DNA of 64,000 nucleotides, from positions 36,356,001-36,420,000 of the forward strand of contig CM065384.1 of assembly GCA_033060915.1 (NCBI GenBank). The letters are read 5' to 3'. This document shows, in pieces, positions 1-10,786 of this stretch (positions within the stretch are counted from its first letter, which is position 1; each line of letters opens with the position of its first letter). The position numbers and the translations under genes are program-made. Under the pieces are notes generated by a model that searched no databases, had not been told where the DNA came from, and worked only from the letters and a program-made list of their open reading frames with translations. The DNA is from Euryodendron excelsum (Eukaryota; Streptophyta; Magnoliopsida; Ericales; Pentaphylacaceae).

Positions 1-40
1 GCCGGTCGGGTCATTTTTCACTAAGTCGAGCTAGCAAGCG

Positions 41-235
41 CCGGTGTTGATCTAGGTGTTAGTTCCCGAGACAGCCCGATCTCAGAAAACTACATGTGCG
101 GTGTTGGTCTCTAAGAATGCCCGGTTTTAGAGAGCTACCTGTAGGGGTGGTGTTAGTTCCTGAGAACGCCTGATCCTAGAAAGCTACCTGGAAGGGTGGT
201 GTTGGTCTTTGAGAACGTCCGGTCTCGGAGAACTA
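41..235. repeat. Tandem repeat, about 49 bp x 4
   Basis: Degenerate units of 45-49 bp are anchored by ctacctg/ctacatg at 90, 135, 184 and 233. Each contains a gtgttrgt...gagaacg core. About two related units recur at 5409-5500, which ties this block to the sequence just upstream of the gypsy pol remnant. Confidence 0.6.
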
Positions 236-819
236 CCAAATGACAGACATTCTACATTGGCGGGTGTCTCGCCTCGATTTTTCGCACTCGAGGAATACTC
301 ACACAAGTAGGAAAAATGTTGTACTCTCTCGTTAGAACTCACCCTCCTAGAAGAATGAGTGCGATTAGGTTTGAATTGAAAATCTGGTTTGAATAAAGGG
401 CTTTTGAAAAAGATTCGGAGTCGCCACCTAACTTGATTAAGGTGAGTTAGGTCACCTAAAAACTAAGAATAATCCGAAGACTACACTTAGGGTTTTTGGA
501 AAAGGATTTTGAAAAACATCCTCAAGAGAGGGTTTTTAAGAAAAACAGGTTGTTTGGCAACCTTTGGAAAACATTTAGCCCTTTTTGAAAAATAACACCT
601 TTTTGGTCTTTGAAAACGGTGATTCTAAGTTCGGAGGTTGGTTACGTGTAGGGAAGACGCACTAAGCTATCACCCTACCCCGCCCTTTCGGTACCTACAT
701 GTCAATCTACCCTAGATTCCTATGAGAGTCTTTAACTAACATGTGTTCAACCCTATTCACTTTAGAAAAACAATATTTATAAACTAACATGATGCATGAT
801 ATGCATGTGCAAAATAAGA

Positions 820-2960
820 GAGAATTGAAAAATAGATTTGGAAATAAATTTGAAAAGAATTTGATTTGAAAATAGATTTGAAGAGATGGAATTGAAATTG
901 GAAAGTATGAAAATTTAAAAAAAAATAGAAATTTGAAATTAGAAGGTTGAAAGTAAATTGGAATTTGAGATTTGAAAAGATTTTGAAAACCGCACCCATA
1001 AGGGTGGAATTGAAAGTTTGAAAAATATTGTGACCGCACCTATGAAGGTTGCCTACGTATCCCTTTGGGGGAATCAAGTCAGTCGTAGTTCGGACAAGAG
1101 TCCGATTGAAAATAGAAGGTTTGATTTGAAAAGAGATTGAATTAAAAATTGAATTTGACTTGAAATTAGAAGAGGAGATTGGAAATTGAAATTGAGAAGA
1201 TTGGACTTTGATTTGGAAATATTGATTTTGGAAAGACTTGGTTTTGGAAAGATGGAGGTTTAGGAAACCTAGACTTAAGAAAGATGAGACTTAGGAAAGA
1301 CTTAAGAGTTTAAGAAAGATTAGATTTAGGAAAGGTTTGAATTAGGAAAGGTCCGATTTAGAAAAGTTTCGAATTAGGAAAGTTTCATTTTTGGAAAGTT
1401 TCAAATTAAGAAAGTTTTGAATTAGGAAATGTCGTTTTAAGAAAGGTTTTAAAATAGGAAAGTGTTAAATTTAGAAATGTTTTGAATTAAGAAAAGTTTA
1501 GTTTGAAAAAAGAAAGTTTTTAGTTTAGAAATGTTTGAATTAAGAAAGTTTTGAGTTTAGAAAAGTCTTAGATTTAGAAAGATTTGAATTTTTGGAAAGT
1601 TTAGAATTTAGAAAGTTTTTAGGTTTAGAAAGATTTAACTTAAGAAGGTCTCAAATTTAGAAAGTTTTGAATTTGGAAAGATTTGAAATTTAGAAAGTTT
1701 AAGATTTAGAAAGTTTTAGAGTTTTAGAAAATCTTGAGATTAGGAAAGGTTTGAAAACTTAGGTTTGAAAAGTGGGTAGAATTAGGAAAGGGTTGAATTA
1801 GGAAAGGTTTGAAAATTGAGTTTTAAAGTTTAGGAAAGATCTTTATGTTCAAGTTTTGGAAACTTAAGATTTAGGAAAGTAGAAGTTTAGGAAGGATTTG
1901 AATTGGGAAAGAGTTGGATTTTGAAATTTAAAGAAAGGTTTAAAGTTTAGGTTTAGGAAACTTATGGTTTAGGAAGGAATTGAATTAGGAAAGGTTTGGA
2001 TTGGATTTGGTTTCTAAAAGAGAAAGGTTGGATTTTATTTCCAAAAACGGAGGACGGAATCTAGTTTCTTAAATGGAGAGATTTGATTTGGTTTCCTAAA
2101 GGGAAGAATAGGATTTGGCAAGGATTTGGAAAGGGAGATTCTAGAAACCCTAGATTTGGAAAATAATAATTTCGACGTAGAAAATAGGTTTTGGGAACAT
2201 GTATAGTTTTGATGTAGAAAACAAGAGATTTTGGAAACATAGGTTTGGGACAAAGTTTGAAAATCATGTTTTTGGGAAGAAAATTTAGGGTTTCCTAATG
2301 GTGGGTTCTAGGGCTTGACTTGGGCTCTAAGGAAAGAGTTTTTGGAAAGTGCGCTTTTGGAAACGAAGGTTTTCTAGAAGGGAATCCTAGGAAGGAGTTT
2401 TTAGAAAGTGAATTTGAAGAGGGAGTTTTTGGAAAAAGATTTTAAAGAGAAGGGGTTTTGGAAAGTGTGTTTTTAGACACGTAGATTTTAGAAGGAAAAT
2501 CCTAGAGAGGAAATTTCTAGAAGGAAGATTTTGGAAAGAGAGTTTTTTTAGAAAGGTTTTTGGGGAGAGTTTTTAAGAAAGTGAATTTAGGGAGTGTTTT
2601 TAGAAAGTGAATTTTTAGGAGAGAGAGTTTTGGAAAGGAGTTGAAAAAGAGATTTTTAGGAAGAAAGACTTTTTTGAAAAGAGCGTTTTTAGAAGGTATA
2701 AAAACACCTCACTTTCCTAAAGCAATTCTAACCATAAGAGGGCTAGAACCACTTTAGGAAAGTAGTTTTGAAAACAACAAGATTTGAAAATATAGACCGT
2801 GTTGGTCCCTTTAAATGTAACACTTTCCTAAAGCAATCCTACCCATGGAAAGGCTAGAATCACCCTAGAATTGTGATTTTGAAAACAAGTTTTTGAAAAA
2901 GAGATTTTGATGCAATTTTAAAAACAAGTTTGAAAACGAATTTTGAAAGATGCAAGACTA
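820..2960. repeat. Purine-rich low-complexity tract
   Basis: For about 2.1 kb the + strand is dominated by A, G and T with few C. It is built of endlessly varied short words such as ttaggaaaggttt and tttagaaagtttt, with a loose period of about 10-25 bp. It has no long open frame. It looks like a diverged short-period repeat from an LTR-element leader or U5 region. The strand bias is visible by eye; exact composition was not computed. Confidence 0.6.
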
Positions 2961-3558
2961 TGATATGCACAATGCAATTTGGGGTCGTGAACATACAAGG
3001 CTAAGGCTTCACCACATAATCAAGGGGGGCCGAACCCACGTGGTCTTTGGTTAGGCTAGAAGAAAGCCCCCGACACAGTGACTCTCCAACAGTCTAATCC
3101 TACACATGGACCGGGAGTCCCCTTATTTCAAGCATGCAAAGAAAGGGGGGGAAAGAGATGGGGGATTAAAATAGAGAAAACCCAAGTGGGTTAGGAGAGA
3201 GAAGAGAGAGGGGGAAGTGCGGAAATTTAAAGAGAAAACCTACCTTGTATCTTCTTTAATTTGCGCCCCTTGCTTGTTTTCGGTCTTCGGTCTTCGTCTT
3301 GATCTTTTTTCAACCTTCAAGGGTTGTCTTCAAGCTTTAGATGGCAACTCTTCAAGTCTTCAAAGGATGGTTGAAGGCTAGGGTATGAGTGTATGGGGGT
3401 GTGTATGAGTCTATAGGAGGCTAGGGTTTGGTGTAGGGTGGCTAGGATTTGGGAAACCTAAGGAAACTAAGGTTTTGGAGATGCTCGAGCTCTGTATATC
3501 GAAATATGGGATTTTTAGGTTAAGTTTGCAAACCCCTTTTACATTGAATGAGGCTCTG

Positions 3559-3566
3559 TATTTATA
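3559..3566 (-). promoter_or_regulatory. Possible antisense LTR TATA box
   Basis: The minus strand reads TATAAATA just downstream (in minus sense) of a cluster of GGCGCC-containing inverted repeats. This arrangement fits a minus-strand LTR promoter, but no start site or LTR boundary is seen. Confidence 0.3.
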
Positions 3567-3596
3567 GAAGTTGGACAAACCTGGCGCCTGTTACAG

Positions 3597-3642
3597 TGGC
3601 GCCAGAGCAAAATTGCTCTTGGCGCCACTACTAGTGGCGCCA
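3597..3642. repeat. Overlapping GGCGCC palindromes
   Basis: TGGCGCCA occurs at 3597-3604, 3620-3627 and 3635-3642, with a further GGCGCC at 3583-3588. The first pair forms a hairpin with an AGAGCAA/TTGCTCT stem. The second pair forms one with a CTA/TAG stem. The middle copy can pair with either neighbour, so the two hairpins are mutually exclusive. Confidence 0.75.
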
Positions 3643-3894
3643 GCCACTTAGGAAACTTCATAAGTCGGCAAGTAACGTATCTTTGACTAGATTTGGGCGC
3701 TTGTACTAGTGACTACCATGCAATTTTTAGCCTGACTTCACTAGGAGTGACTTCGAAAAGTCCGGGAATGAATTGAAGGAGCCGGGAATGACCTGGAAGA
3801 CCGGAAAGGAGCAGGAACACTTAAAATAGTGTCCTGGAGGTACTTGACTTGAAAAGTGAGGGTAAGATGTGTTGGAAAGGTTGACCAGGCCTTT

Positions 3895-4400
3895 AGGGGC
3901 AAAACGGTCACTCGGACCTGGAAACTGCCGGGACAGACTCAGATTGTCCCAGAAGAAGACTTGGGATCTGGGAACACTATTCAGAATGTTCCCGGAGGTT
4001 GCCGGTTTGATTCCCAGAGCCGGCGTGGTTGGAAAAGGAGACCGTCCCACTAGGGGCAAAACGGTCATTTTGTACCGGGTTTGCCAGAACTGACTCGGAA
4101 TGGTCCGGAAAGGTAAAGGAAGGTTGAGAACACTATAAAAAGTATTCTCGGGATGTTACCGGTTTGATACCCAGAGCCGGTGTGGTCGAAGAAAGAGGCC
4201 GGCCCACTAGGGGCAAAACGGTCATTTTGTATCGGGTTGGCCGGAACTGACTCAGAATGATCCGGAATGGTAAAAAAAGGTTGAGAATACTATAAAAAGT
4301 ATTCTCGGGATATTACCAGTTTGATACCCAGAGCCAGTGTGGTTCCCGGGACATTCGGATGCTCAGGGGCAAAATGGTCATCTTGACTGGAAAGTCTCGG
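3895..4400. repeat. Tandem repeat, about 155 bp x 3
   Basis: Units begin with ggggcaaaacggtca near 3895, 4055, 4209 and (partial) 4359. Each contains a conserved cccagagccggtgtggt segment. No frame is preserved across units, so it is treated as non-coding LTR-type sequence. Confidence 0.75.
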
Positions 4401-4547
4401 AAAAGGTCCTAAGGGCAGTTTGGTCATTTTTCACTGAAGTGAGCTAATAGACACGGGTGCTGACCTAGGTTTCGAGTGTTTCCGCCACTCTAACGACGAT
4501 CGTCGTGACACAGGGATTTGTTGCCAATTCCCTATATCGACCTATTT

Positions 4548-4680
4548 GTGAGTATTTCCGCTACTCTAACTGTTTTGTGAGTATTTCCGCTACTCTAACT
4601 GTTGAGTATTTCCACTACTCTAACGATTTTGTGAGTATTTTCGCTACTCTAACGGTTTTGTGAGTAGTTTCGCTACTCGG
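4548..4680. repeat. Tandem repeat, about 28 bp x 5
   Basis: Repeats of gtgagtatttccgctactc followed by taacngtttt run head to tail. Two more copies lie at about 5076-5125. Confidence 0.75.
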
Positions 4681-5001
4681 ACCGTCTCGAGGAATAAACT
4701 GTCTCGAGAGTGGGATTGGAAAGGGGTCTTACCGTCTCCGAAGAGACGTGCCTGGATTAGAACCGTCTCTAGGAATAAACTGTCTCGAGAGTGGGATTGG
4801 AAAGGGGTCTTACCATCTCCGAAGAGACGTGCCTGGATTGGAACTATCTCGAGGAATAAACTGTCTCGAGAGTGGGATTGGAAAGGGGTCTTACCGTCTC
4901 TGAAAAGACGTGCCTAGGTTGGAATCGTCTCGAGGAATAAACTGTCTCGAGAGTGGGATTGGAAAGGGTCTTACCGTCTCCGAAGAGATGTGCCTGGGTT
5001 T
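4681..5001. repeat. Tandem repeat, 81 bp x 4
   Basis: Units start at 4681, 4762, 4843 and 4924, exactly 81 bp apart. Each carries ctcgaggaataaactgtctc and accgtctccgaagagac. Because 81 is a multiple of three, the units stay open in one frame and create an apparent repetitive peptide. This is judged a by-product, not a gene. A truncated fifth copy lies near 5127-5165. Confidence 0.85.
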
Positions 5002-5660
5002 TGAGTGTTTCCACCACTCTAACGGCGGTCGTCGTGACACAGGGGTTTGTTACCAATTCCCTATATTGACCTATTTGTGAGTATTTCTGCTACTCTAACG
5101 GTTTTGTGAGTAGTTTCGCTACTCGGACCGTCTAAAGGAATAAACTGTCTCGAGAGAGGGATTAGAATTGGAATAAGAAAGGACAATGCCCCTAAGGGCA
5201 TTTTGGTCATTTTGCCTCTATTTGGGCCTGACAGGCCCGTGAAGCGATGGAAAAACGAAATTTGGACCTAGAGAATTGGTTTCGATAGGAATATGCCTAC
5301 AATGACTTGAAAATAAGTCTGGACAGAGTGTAGACTGCTAAGCGGTCAAAAATGGGGTGCTTACAGCGGGCTAGCGGGCGCCAGAAGTGAACCGTCTGAA
5401 ATTTGATGAGGTGTTGGTCCCCGAGATCGCCCGATCCCGAGAAGCTACCTAGATGGCGTTGGTTTTCAAGACCACCTGGTCCGGAAAACTGCTTGGAATA
5501 ATGATGCTTATGGTTTCAACGAGTATTTGTGGGCCCGAGAAGCGACCAATTGGTTGGATTGGAGATCGAAAGGTTCATCTTGGACTTACATGTGTTACGA
5601 TGTTAGAAAACTAAGCCCGGTCAGGCCAGAGATTACCGAGTGGGCAAAATAGGGTGCTTA

Positions 5661-5912
5661 CAGTTCTATAAAGCAGTAGAATGCTATATTAATGACATGG
5701 TAGTCAAGTCCAAAGAAGAAGCCTCTCACTTGAAGGATCTCCAACGCGTCTTCGAATGGTGCCGCAAATACTACCTTTGTATGAACCCCCTGAAGTGCGC
5801 CTTCGGAGTCATCGCAGGCAAATTCCTCAGCTGCATCGTCCATCGACACGGTATCGACCCCAATCCTACCAAACTCGCAGTAGTTCGTGACATGTCGCGC
5901 CTTGCTAACTAG
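5661..5912 (+). pseudogene. Ty3/gypsy reverse transcriptase C-terminal fragment
   Basis: Opens with FYKAVECYINDMVVKSK and continues with a thumb-like segment containing MNPLKCAFGV and a GIDPNPTKL-like ending, as in plant gypsy RTs. The family's YVDD active-site motif reads YIND here, so one catalytic aspartate has become asparagine. Upstream fingers and palm are absent. The frame ends at a stop near 5910 and the sequence continues frame-shifted toward RNase H. Confidence 0.85.
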
Positions 5913-5969
5913 GACAAACTCCGAACCCTTATAGACCGAGCTTCCTATCTTCAGCGATTCATCCCTGCC

Positions 5970-6554
5970 ATGGCTGAAATCATCTAATCTTTCAGGCTTC
6001 TTCTGAAAAAGGATGCCTCCTTCATGTGGCTTCTTTCGCACCAGACTGCCTTTCAGGCCCTGAAAGAAGCATTAATCTCCTTGCTACCCCCTCCCCAGTA
6101 TGGAAAACTTCTACTACTTTACCTCACTTCCACCCCCCAATCCATAGGAGCCTTATTGGCCCAAGAAGTTAAGGGAATCGAACAACCCGTATACTACATC
6201 AGTCGTGTGATCCAAAGGGCCGAAACTCAATATACCCCAATCGAGCGCCATTGTCTAGCCCTCGTCTTTGCCAATAAAAAGCTGCGCCATTATCTATTGG
6301 CGTTCTCCCTCAATCTCATCACTAAATGTGATCTCATTAGGTTCCTAGTATCTAGCCCCACACTTGCAGGCCGCCCCGCGAGCTGGCTTTTATCCTTGAT
6401 GGAATATGACATCACATGTAAAACCCCTACATTAGTCAAGAGCCAGGCCCTAACAGATATATTGGCCTACTTTCCAAGCGGCATGTACGAGCCCCCCTCT
6501 GAAGAACTACCTAGTGATGATTTTCAAGCCACTGCAGCCTCCACCAAAGAATAA
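5970..6554 (+). pseudogene. Ty3/gypsy RNase H domain (decayed)
   Basis: An open stretch from 6024 shows FQALKEALISLLPPP, then QPVYYISRVIQRAE, TQYTPIERHCLALVFA and RHYLL. It ends with LLSLMEYDITCKTPT and KSQALTDILAYFP. This order is the RT-linked RNase H of plant gypsy elements. Several substitutions stand at normally conserved positions, including the segment around LLLYLTSTPQSIGALLAQE. Confidence 0.88.
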
Positions 6555-6720
6555 TGAACCCTCACCTTCGATGATTCCTCCGCCTCTGGAAGTGGAGGAT
6601 CAAGCATTGTCTTTTTATCTCCTCATGGCTCTAAAATCAACCTTTCTTACAAACTAGCCTTCAACTGCTCTAACGTTCCCTCTCATTGCAGGATCTGAAA
6701 CACTTCGTCATCTACCAAGG
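6555..6720 (+). pseudogene. Second (archaeal-type) RNase H fragment
   Basis: Reads LTFDDSSASGSGGSSIVF, then SPHGSKINLSYKLAFNCSN, before losing frame. In Tat-clade elements a second RNase H with FDGSS...GAGIVL...LSYKLAF...NNEAEYEAL follows the first, and this fragment fits its start. The NNEAEYEAL stretch is destroyed. About 500 bp of unreadable decayed sequence follow before the integrase. Confidence 0.7.
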
Positions 6721-7129
6721 CATCCTCTACTACTAAGGCCCTAACGGCCTCCTTGCTCGGTGTGTCGACCTCCACGAAACCAAGCTCAGGCTCAATCAAA
6801 TCCACAAGCGTTCTTGTGGGACCACCAACATCAACCTCTATCGATAGATCTAGCGGTAAGGATATTATTGGCCCACCATGATTCAAGAAGCCACATCTCT
6901 CCAAAATCAATGCATCAAATGCGAAATATTCCCGTCTAGGGCCGAATGCCATTTCGAGGAAACCCTTGCAGATTCCCTACATCGATTTCCTGCACGAAGG
7001 ATCCTTGCCTGCCCAAGGCATGGACACCTCCCTGGTCCGAAAATCTGCTAACTGTTTTTTTTTGCACCAAGGACAATTATTCAGACATGGGTTCACAGCC
7101 TCCCCCCTCTGATACATCACCAACACAGA

Positions 7130-7875
7130 AATTCCCCAGCTCCTCCACCTTGCCCATAAAGACGAGCACTAGGGCAGTCACAAACTTTTCCAACATCTGC
7201 TACATCTGGGATACTACTGTCACTATAGAAGCAAATGCCCTCACTCACACTCATCGCTGCTAAAACTACGAATGCCATGGAAACCTCATCCATGTACCAG
7301 TAGTGGACCTTTGCGCCTTGGGCACCCCATGGCCATTTCACACCTGGGCAGTGGACCTCATTGGCTTCATTAATCCACCCTCTCAAGGCCACATCTAGAT
7401 TTTAGCCTTCATAGAGCTCTACACCAAATGGGCAGAAGTTGTCCCCCTCAAGCGTGCCACAGGTCCAGCGGTTGCTAAGTTCATCCGCGAATATATCATT
7501 TGCCTCTTCGGACTTCCCAAAGTGATCCTTTCAGACAACAGGAACCCTTTTGTCAACCAGAATGTGGGACAGCTGTTAGCTTTAAATAACATTATTCACC
7601 AAAAGTCAACACCCTACTACCCAAAAGGAAATGGGCAAGCCGAGGCCACCAACAAGAACGTCATTAAAATACTTAGTCGAATGCTCGAAGATCACCAAAC
7701 ACAATGGGCCCACGTCTTACCCATGGCACTCTGGCCATATAGAACCTTCAAGCAACACTCCATTCAGATGACACCATTTTCCCTTGTTTACGGAGTCGAA
7801 GCTATCCTTCCAGTCAAAATTGCCATCCCATCATCTCGAATAGCCCTCGCCAATGGGGTGCTCCACGATCATTGA
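7130..7875 (+). pseudogene. Ty3/gypsy integrase (decayed, catalytic DDE visible)
   Basis: A degraded zinc-binding region (about 7130-7280) precedes a core in one frame. The core has TPWPFHTWAVDLIGFI (first D), an in-frame TAG at 7396-7398, ELYTKWAEVVPLK, then GLPKVILSDNRNPFVN (second D) and YYPKGNGQAEATNKN (the E). All three catalytic acids are still recognisable. The region ends with PFSLVYGVEAILPV, typical of plant gypsy integrases. The single stop and the damaged zinc finger imply no function. Confidence 0.88.
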
Positions 7876-8186
7876 CCACAGCAACTCAAGTCTCTTGACG
7901 AGCATCAAGACAAGGCATAAGCCAATTGTTGAACTTACTAACAACGCATTGCTTGAGCTTATGACGCACTCGTATGGCCACGAAAATTCCAACAAGGAAC
8001 CTGGTCCTCTATACTAGCCCCCAAGACATGAGGGGAACCTCTACTACCAAATTCATACCAAAATGGGAAGACCCTTTTGAAATATGAGATGCTAATGCGG
8101 GCGGGTACTACAGGATTGCCAAACCTGGCTCTACTGCCACACCCTCGCCCATTAATGCCAAGTGGCTTAAAGCTTATTACCCTTAA
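7876..8186 (+). pseudogene. Integrase C-terminal domain remnant and pol end
   Basis: With frame changes one reads an RKFQQG-like segment, then TKFIPKWEDPFEI, a stop, AGGYYRIAKPGS and PINAKWLKAYYP followed by TAA at 8184-8186. The GKF..KWEGP...and PINGK.LK.YYP pattern is the usual tail of plant gypsy pol, so this marks the end of pol. Confidence 0.75.
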
Positions 8187-10173
8187 TACCCATGGTTTTG
8201 TCATTTTCATTTTGAAATCCCATGCTAATGTGTCGTGGTTTTGGTCTTTATCATAGCGCGACACCTACGTTTTGTACACCCCATTACCAAACGAGAATCT
8301 TAAGCATTCATGATCATCACCCTTTATTTCAAAGCCTCGCTTTTAAATTACATCAAGATTACAACTTAGCTTTTTCGAGCTCATTATAGATCATAAAAAG
8401 CCCTATCACTACGGGTCCACAAACTCGGCGAGTCTCGATTTGAAGGCCTCAATAGGCAAATAGATAGTCCCCGTTTCGAGCAACTTTGGAGCGCACTCAT
8501 GAGCCACGAGCTGCTCCCCATTCCTAATGCCTCTTATTCTAAATATGCTAGGAGGAGAAGATAACAGCCCCCATTATCAGATAAATAGCTCCGGGGCAAC
8601 CTTCATCCTCCTCAGGCGCACCGTCAGTGTTTTTAGCCTTCCCCTTGGCACGCGCCCTAGGTCGCAACTATCATTGATTGTCGCCTCGTCACCACAACTG
8701 CTTTGGTCGCCTCATTGGACTCAAGCTATGTAGCTCACGGGCTCCCGCCACCTCCCCTTCGGCTTCGTTAATGCACGTTCATGGTCGGGCCTAAACCCAC
8801 AAGCACCACGTACAGCTTAACCACTGTTAAAGTTCGGCGAGCCCCCCATGGTCGAGCCTAAACCCATAAGCATCACGTACAGCCGAACCACTGTCAAAGT
8901 TGGGCGAGCCCCCCATGAGCAAATTTCCTCCCAGATGCCATAATACCTCTTTAAGAAGAGGCTCATTAACTCGAGCGCCCCTTGGACTGGGCCTGTGCAC
9001 TCCACACGCAGAGGGAACCTTCACATGGGTAGTCGCTAGTTATCCAGGTGCCCTTCTCTCCTTATCCTCCCAATATTCCCCTTAACAACAAAGAGCAAAA
9101 GATACCGTAAAGGAAAAACTTTCAGCCTTTTAGGACTCTATTCCCCCTGTAGATGATGGAATTCAACACAGAAATGGTTCCTAAACCACCCATGCCTATA
9201 TTGTTTCCCCCAAACACCCTCAATATAAGTGACTCTCATTGAGGACTAGTTGATTTGTTCTCCCCATCACCCTCTATTTATAGCTTGTTTGACTCATATC
9301 CTAAGGCATACACCACCTCCCTTTTTCTCTTTTCAGAGATTCCTGACACCTGCTGCTAAAAGCCAACCCATTGTGACATGTCCACTCAAGCACACCGACA
9401 AGACTCCTCCCTGAACCCCTTTACTAGAGCAGTTCAATCGATGTCAAACCTTAAGTCCCATAACCTTATCCAGAATACAACCCTATTGTCTACCCTCTTT
9501 TCCACAAAGCTCGCGAGCTCTACCTCGCGAGCTTGCTTCACACTCCCCTTGCCCAACTTGTGTTTCACCAAACCCACCCGTTACCTAATGACAACCAACA
9601 ATTTCATACAAGTTTAAATGTTCACCAAAAAATGGGCTCTTCTCTCATTATATATATATATATATATATAAACATCTTGATTACAAAAAGGGAGTATTAT
9701 AGAAGAAATTAGGAGCCAATGCCATTACAGATACACTACAATGCTTGAAAAACGCTCGTCCTTGCTCTCGCCAAAAGCCCATTGGCATGATCCGCTCCCC
9801 TAGCATTTCTAGTGAACGCTTGCAGAGCAGTCGCAGGATAGGCACTCACTCCATCTCAATCTCTGTCGAATGCGCGCTCACCATCGAGCCTCATGCCATA
9901 ACCACAGCATTCGACAAAGGCATTAGTGAAGTTCACCGTACCTCCAGCATGCATCCACCACCCTAAGGGCCATGGCCCCTCTCCAAGAAGACGCTCACCC
10001 GTTTTGGCCCGACCGAAGTTGGTTATGCGTGCTTCATGAACACTCTAATCTTTTCTAAACCACCCATCCCAATACTGATACTCTCTTATCAAATCTTCCG
10101 TCTGAACAACTCTCATTAGAAGCAAGCCCTTATTGGAACTACCCACCATATCCACCCTATTCATAGTAGAAGG
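8187..10173. other. Retrotransposon spacer, no gene seen
   Basis: Pyrimidine-leaning sequence between the pol end and the nested MITE. A duplicated segment of about 65 bp (ggtcgagcctaaaccca type) occurs near 8781-8845 and again near 8847-8912. A TA microsatellite lies at about 9649-9671. Open frames are short and unsupported. This is probably the spacer of the host gypsy element. Confidence 0.5.
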
Positions 10174-10786
10174 TAGGGGTGGACACTAGCTCGCAAGCCT
10201 AAGAAGCCCACCCAGCTCGGCCCGATTATTTGAGATTGGGATTAATATTTGAGCCCGTAGAGCCGGGCTGGGCATAATTTTTAAGCCCGATTATTTTTTG
10301 GGCCGACATTGGGATGAAAATTCATAACCCGGCCCGGCCCAGCCCTGCCCGATCTGCCCATGTGTGTAGCTGTACCAGTCATGGTGGCCTTGCTATTGGA
10401 TTCTCCAACATCAACTACTAATTTATTCCATTCAAAGAATAATTTATTCTATTTTTTGATTTTCAAAATGACAACTATTTAACAAATATTCATTATACCC
10501 AATTCCCCACATGCATTATCTCAAAAGTGTACATGCGTTGTCTCAAAAGTCAAAAAGTAAAGTGTACTTTGTTCATTATTTTTTTAACAAATTTATACAA
10601 AGAATACCCAATAGTTTGGGCTAGATGGGCGAGCCTGAACTTTTTAGTTTAATTTTTGGGCGGGCTTGGGACAATGAAGTTAGGCCTAAGGTCGGGTCGA
10701 GCCAGGCTCAGGCCGCCATAATAATTGTTATTATGTAGTGCAGGCTCAGTCCGAACCCAGCTCGACTCGCCCATTATCCACCCCTA
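10174..10786. mobile_element. hAT-type MITE nested in gypsy element, 613 bp
   Basis: The left end is TAGGGGTGGAC and the right end ATCCACCCCTA, giving near-perfect terminal inverted repeats (TIRs). They are flanked by an identical 8-bp duplication GTAGAAGG at 10166-10173 and 10787-10794. An 8-bp TSD with a TAGGGRTGG-type end is characteristic of hAT-related non-autonomous elements. The interior has no coding capacity; its arms carry repeated GCCCGGCCCG-like words and an AT-rich middle. Confidence 0.88.

Larger units (their letters stand above)
1..5660. repeat. LTR-retrotransposon-derived non-coding repeat region
   Basis: No protein-coding gene is visible here. The stretch is a patchwork of retrotransposon sequence. 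The string ggggtgcttacag ends a block near 5367 and a close variant ends another near 5661, as repeated LTR ends would. The segment after 5367 (gctagcgggcgcc, then gtgttggtccc) resembles the segment from about 30. A motif near 417-430 (ggagtcgccacc) and a minus-strand TATA-like box at 3559-3566 suggest that part of the region is an antisense LTR and leader. That is inference; no coding domain is left to name the family. Several tandem arrays inside it are listed separately. Confidence 0.6.

Noticed and set aside
4660..4917. 85-aa repetitive peptide
   Set aside because: Created by an 81-bp tandem repeat whose length is a multiple of three; no start context or domain.
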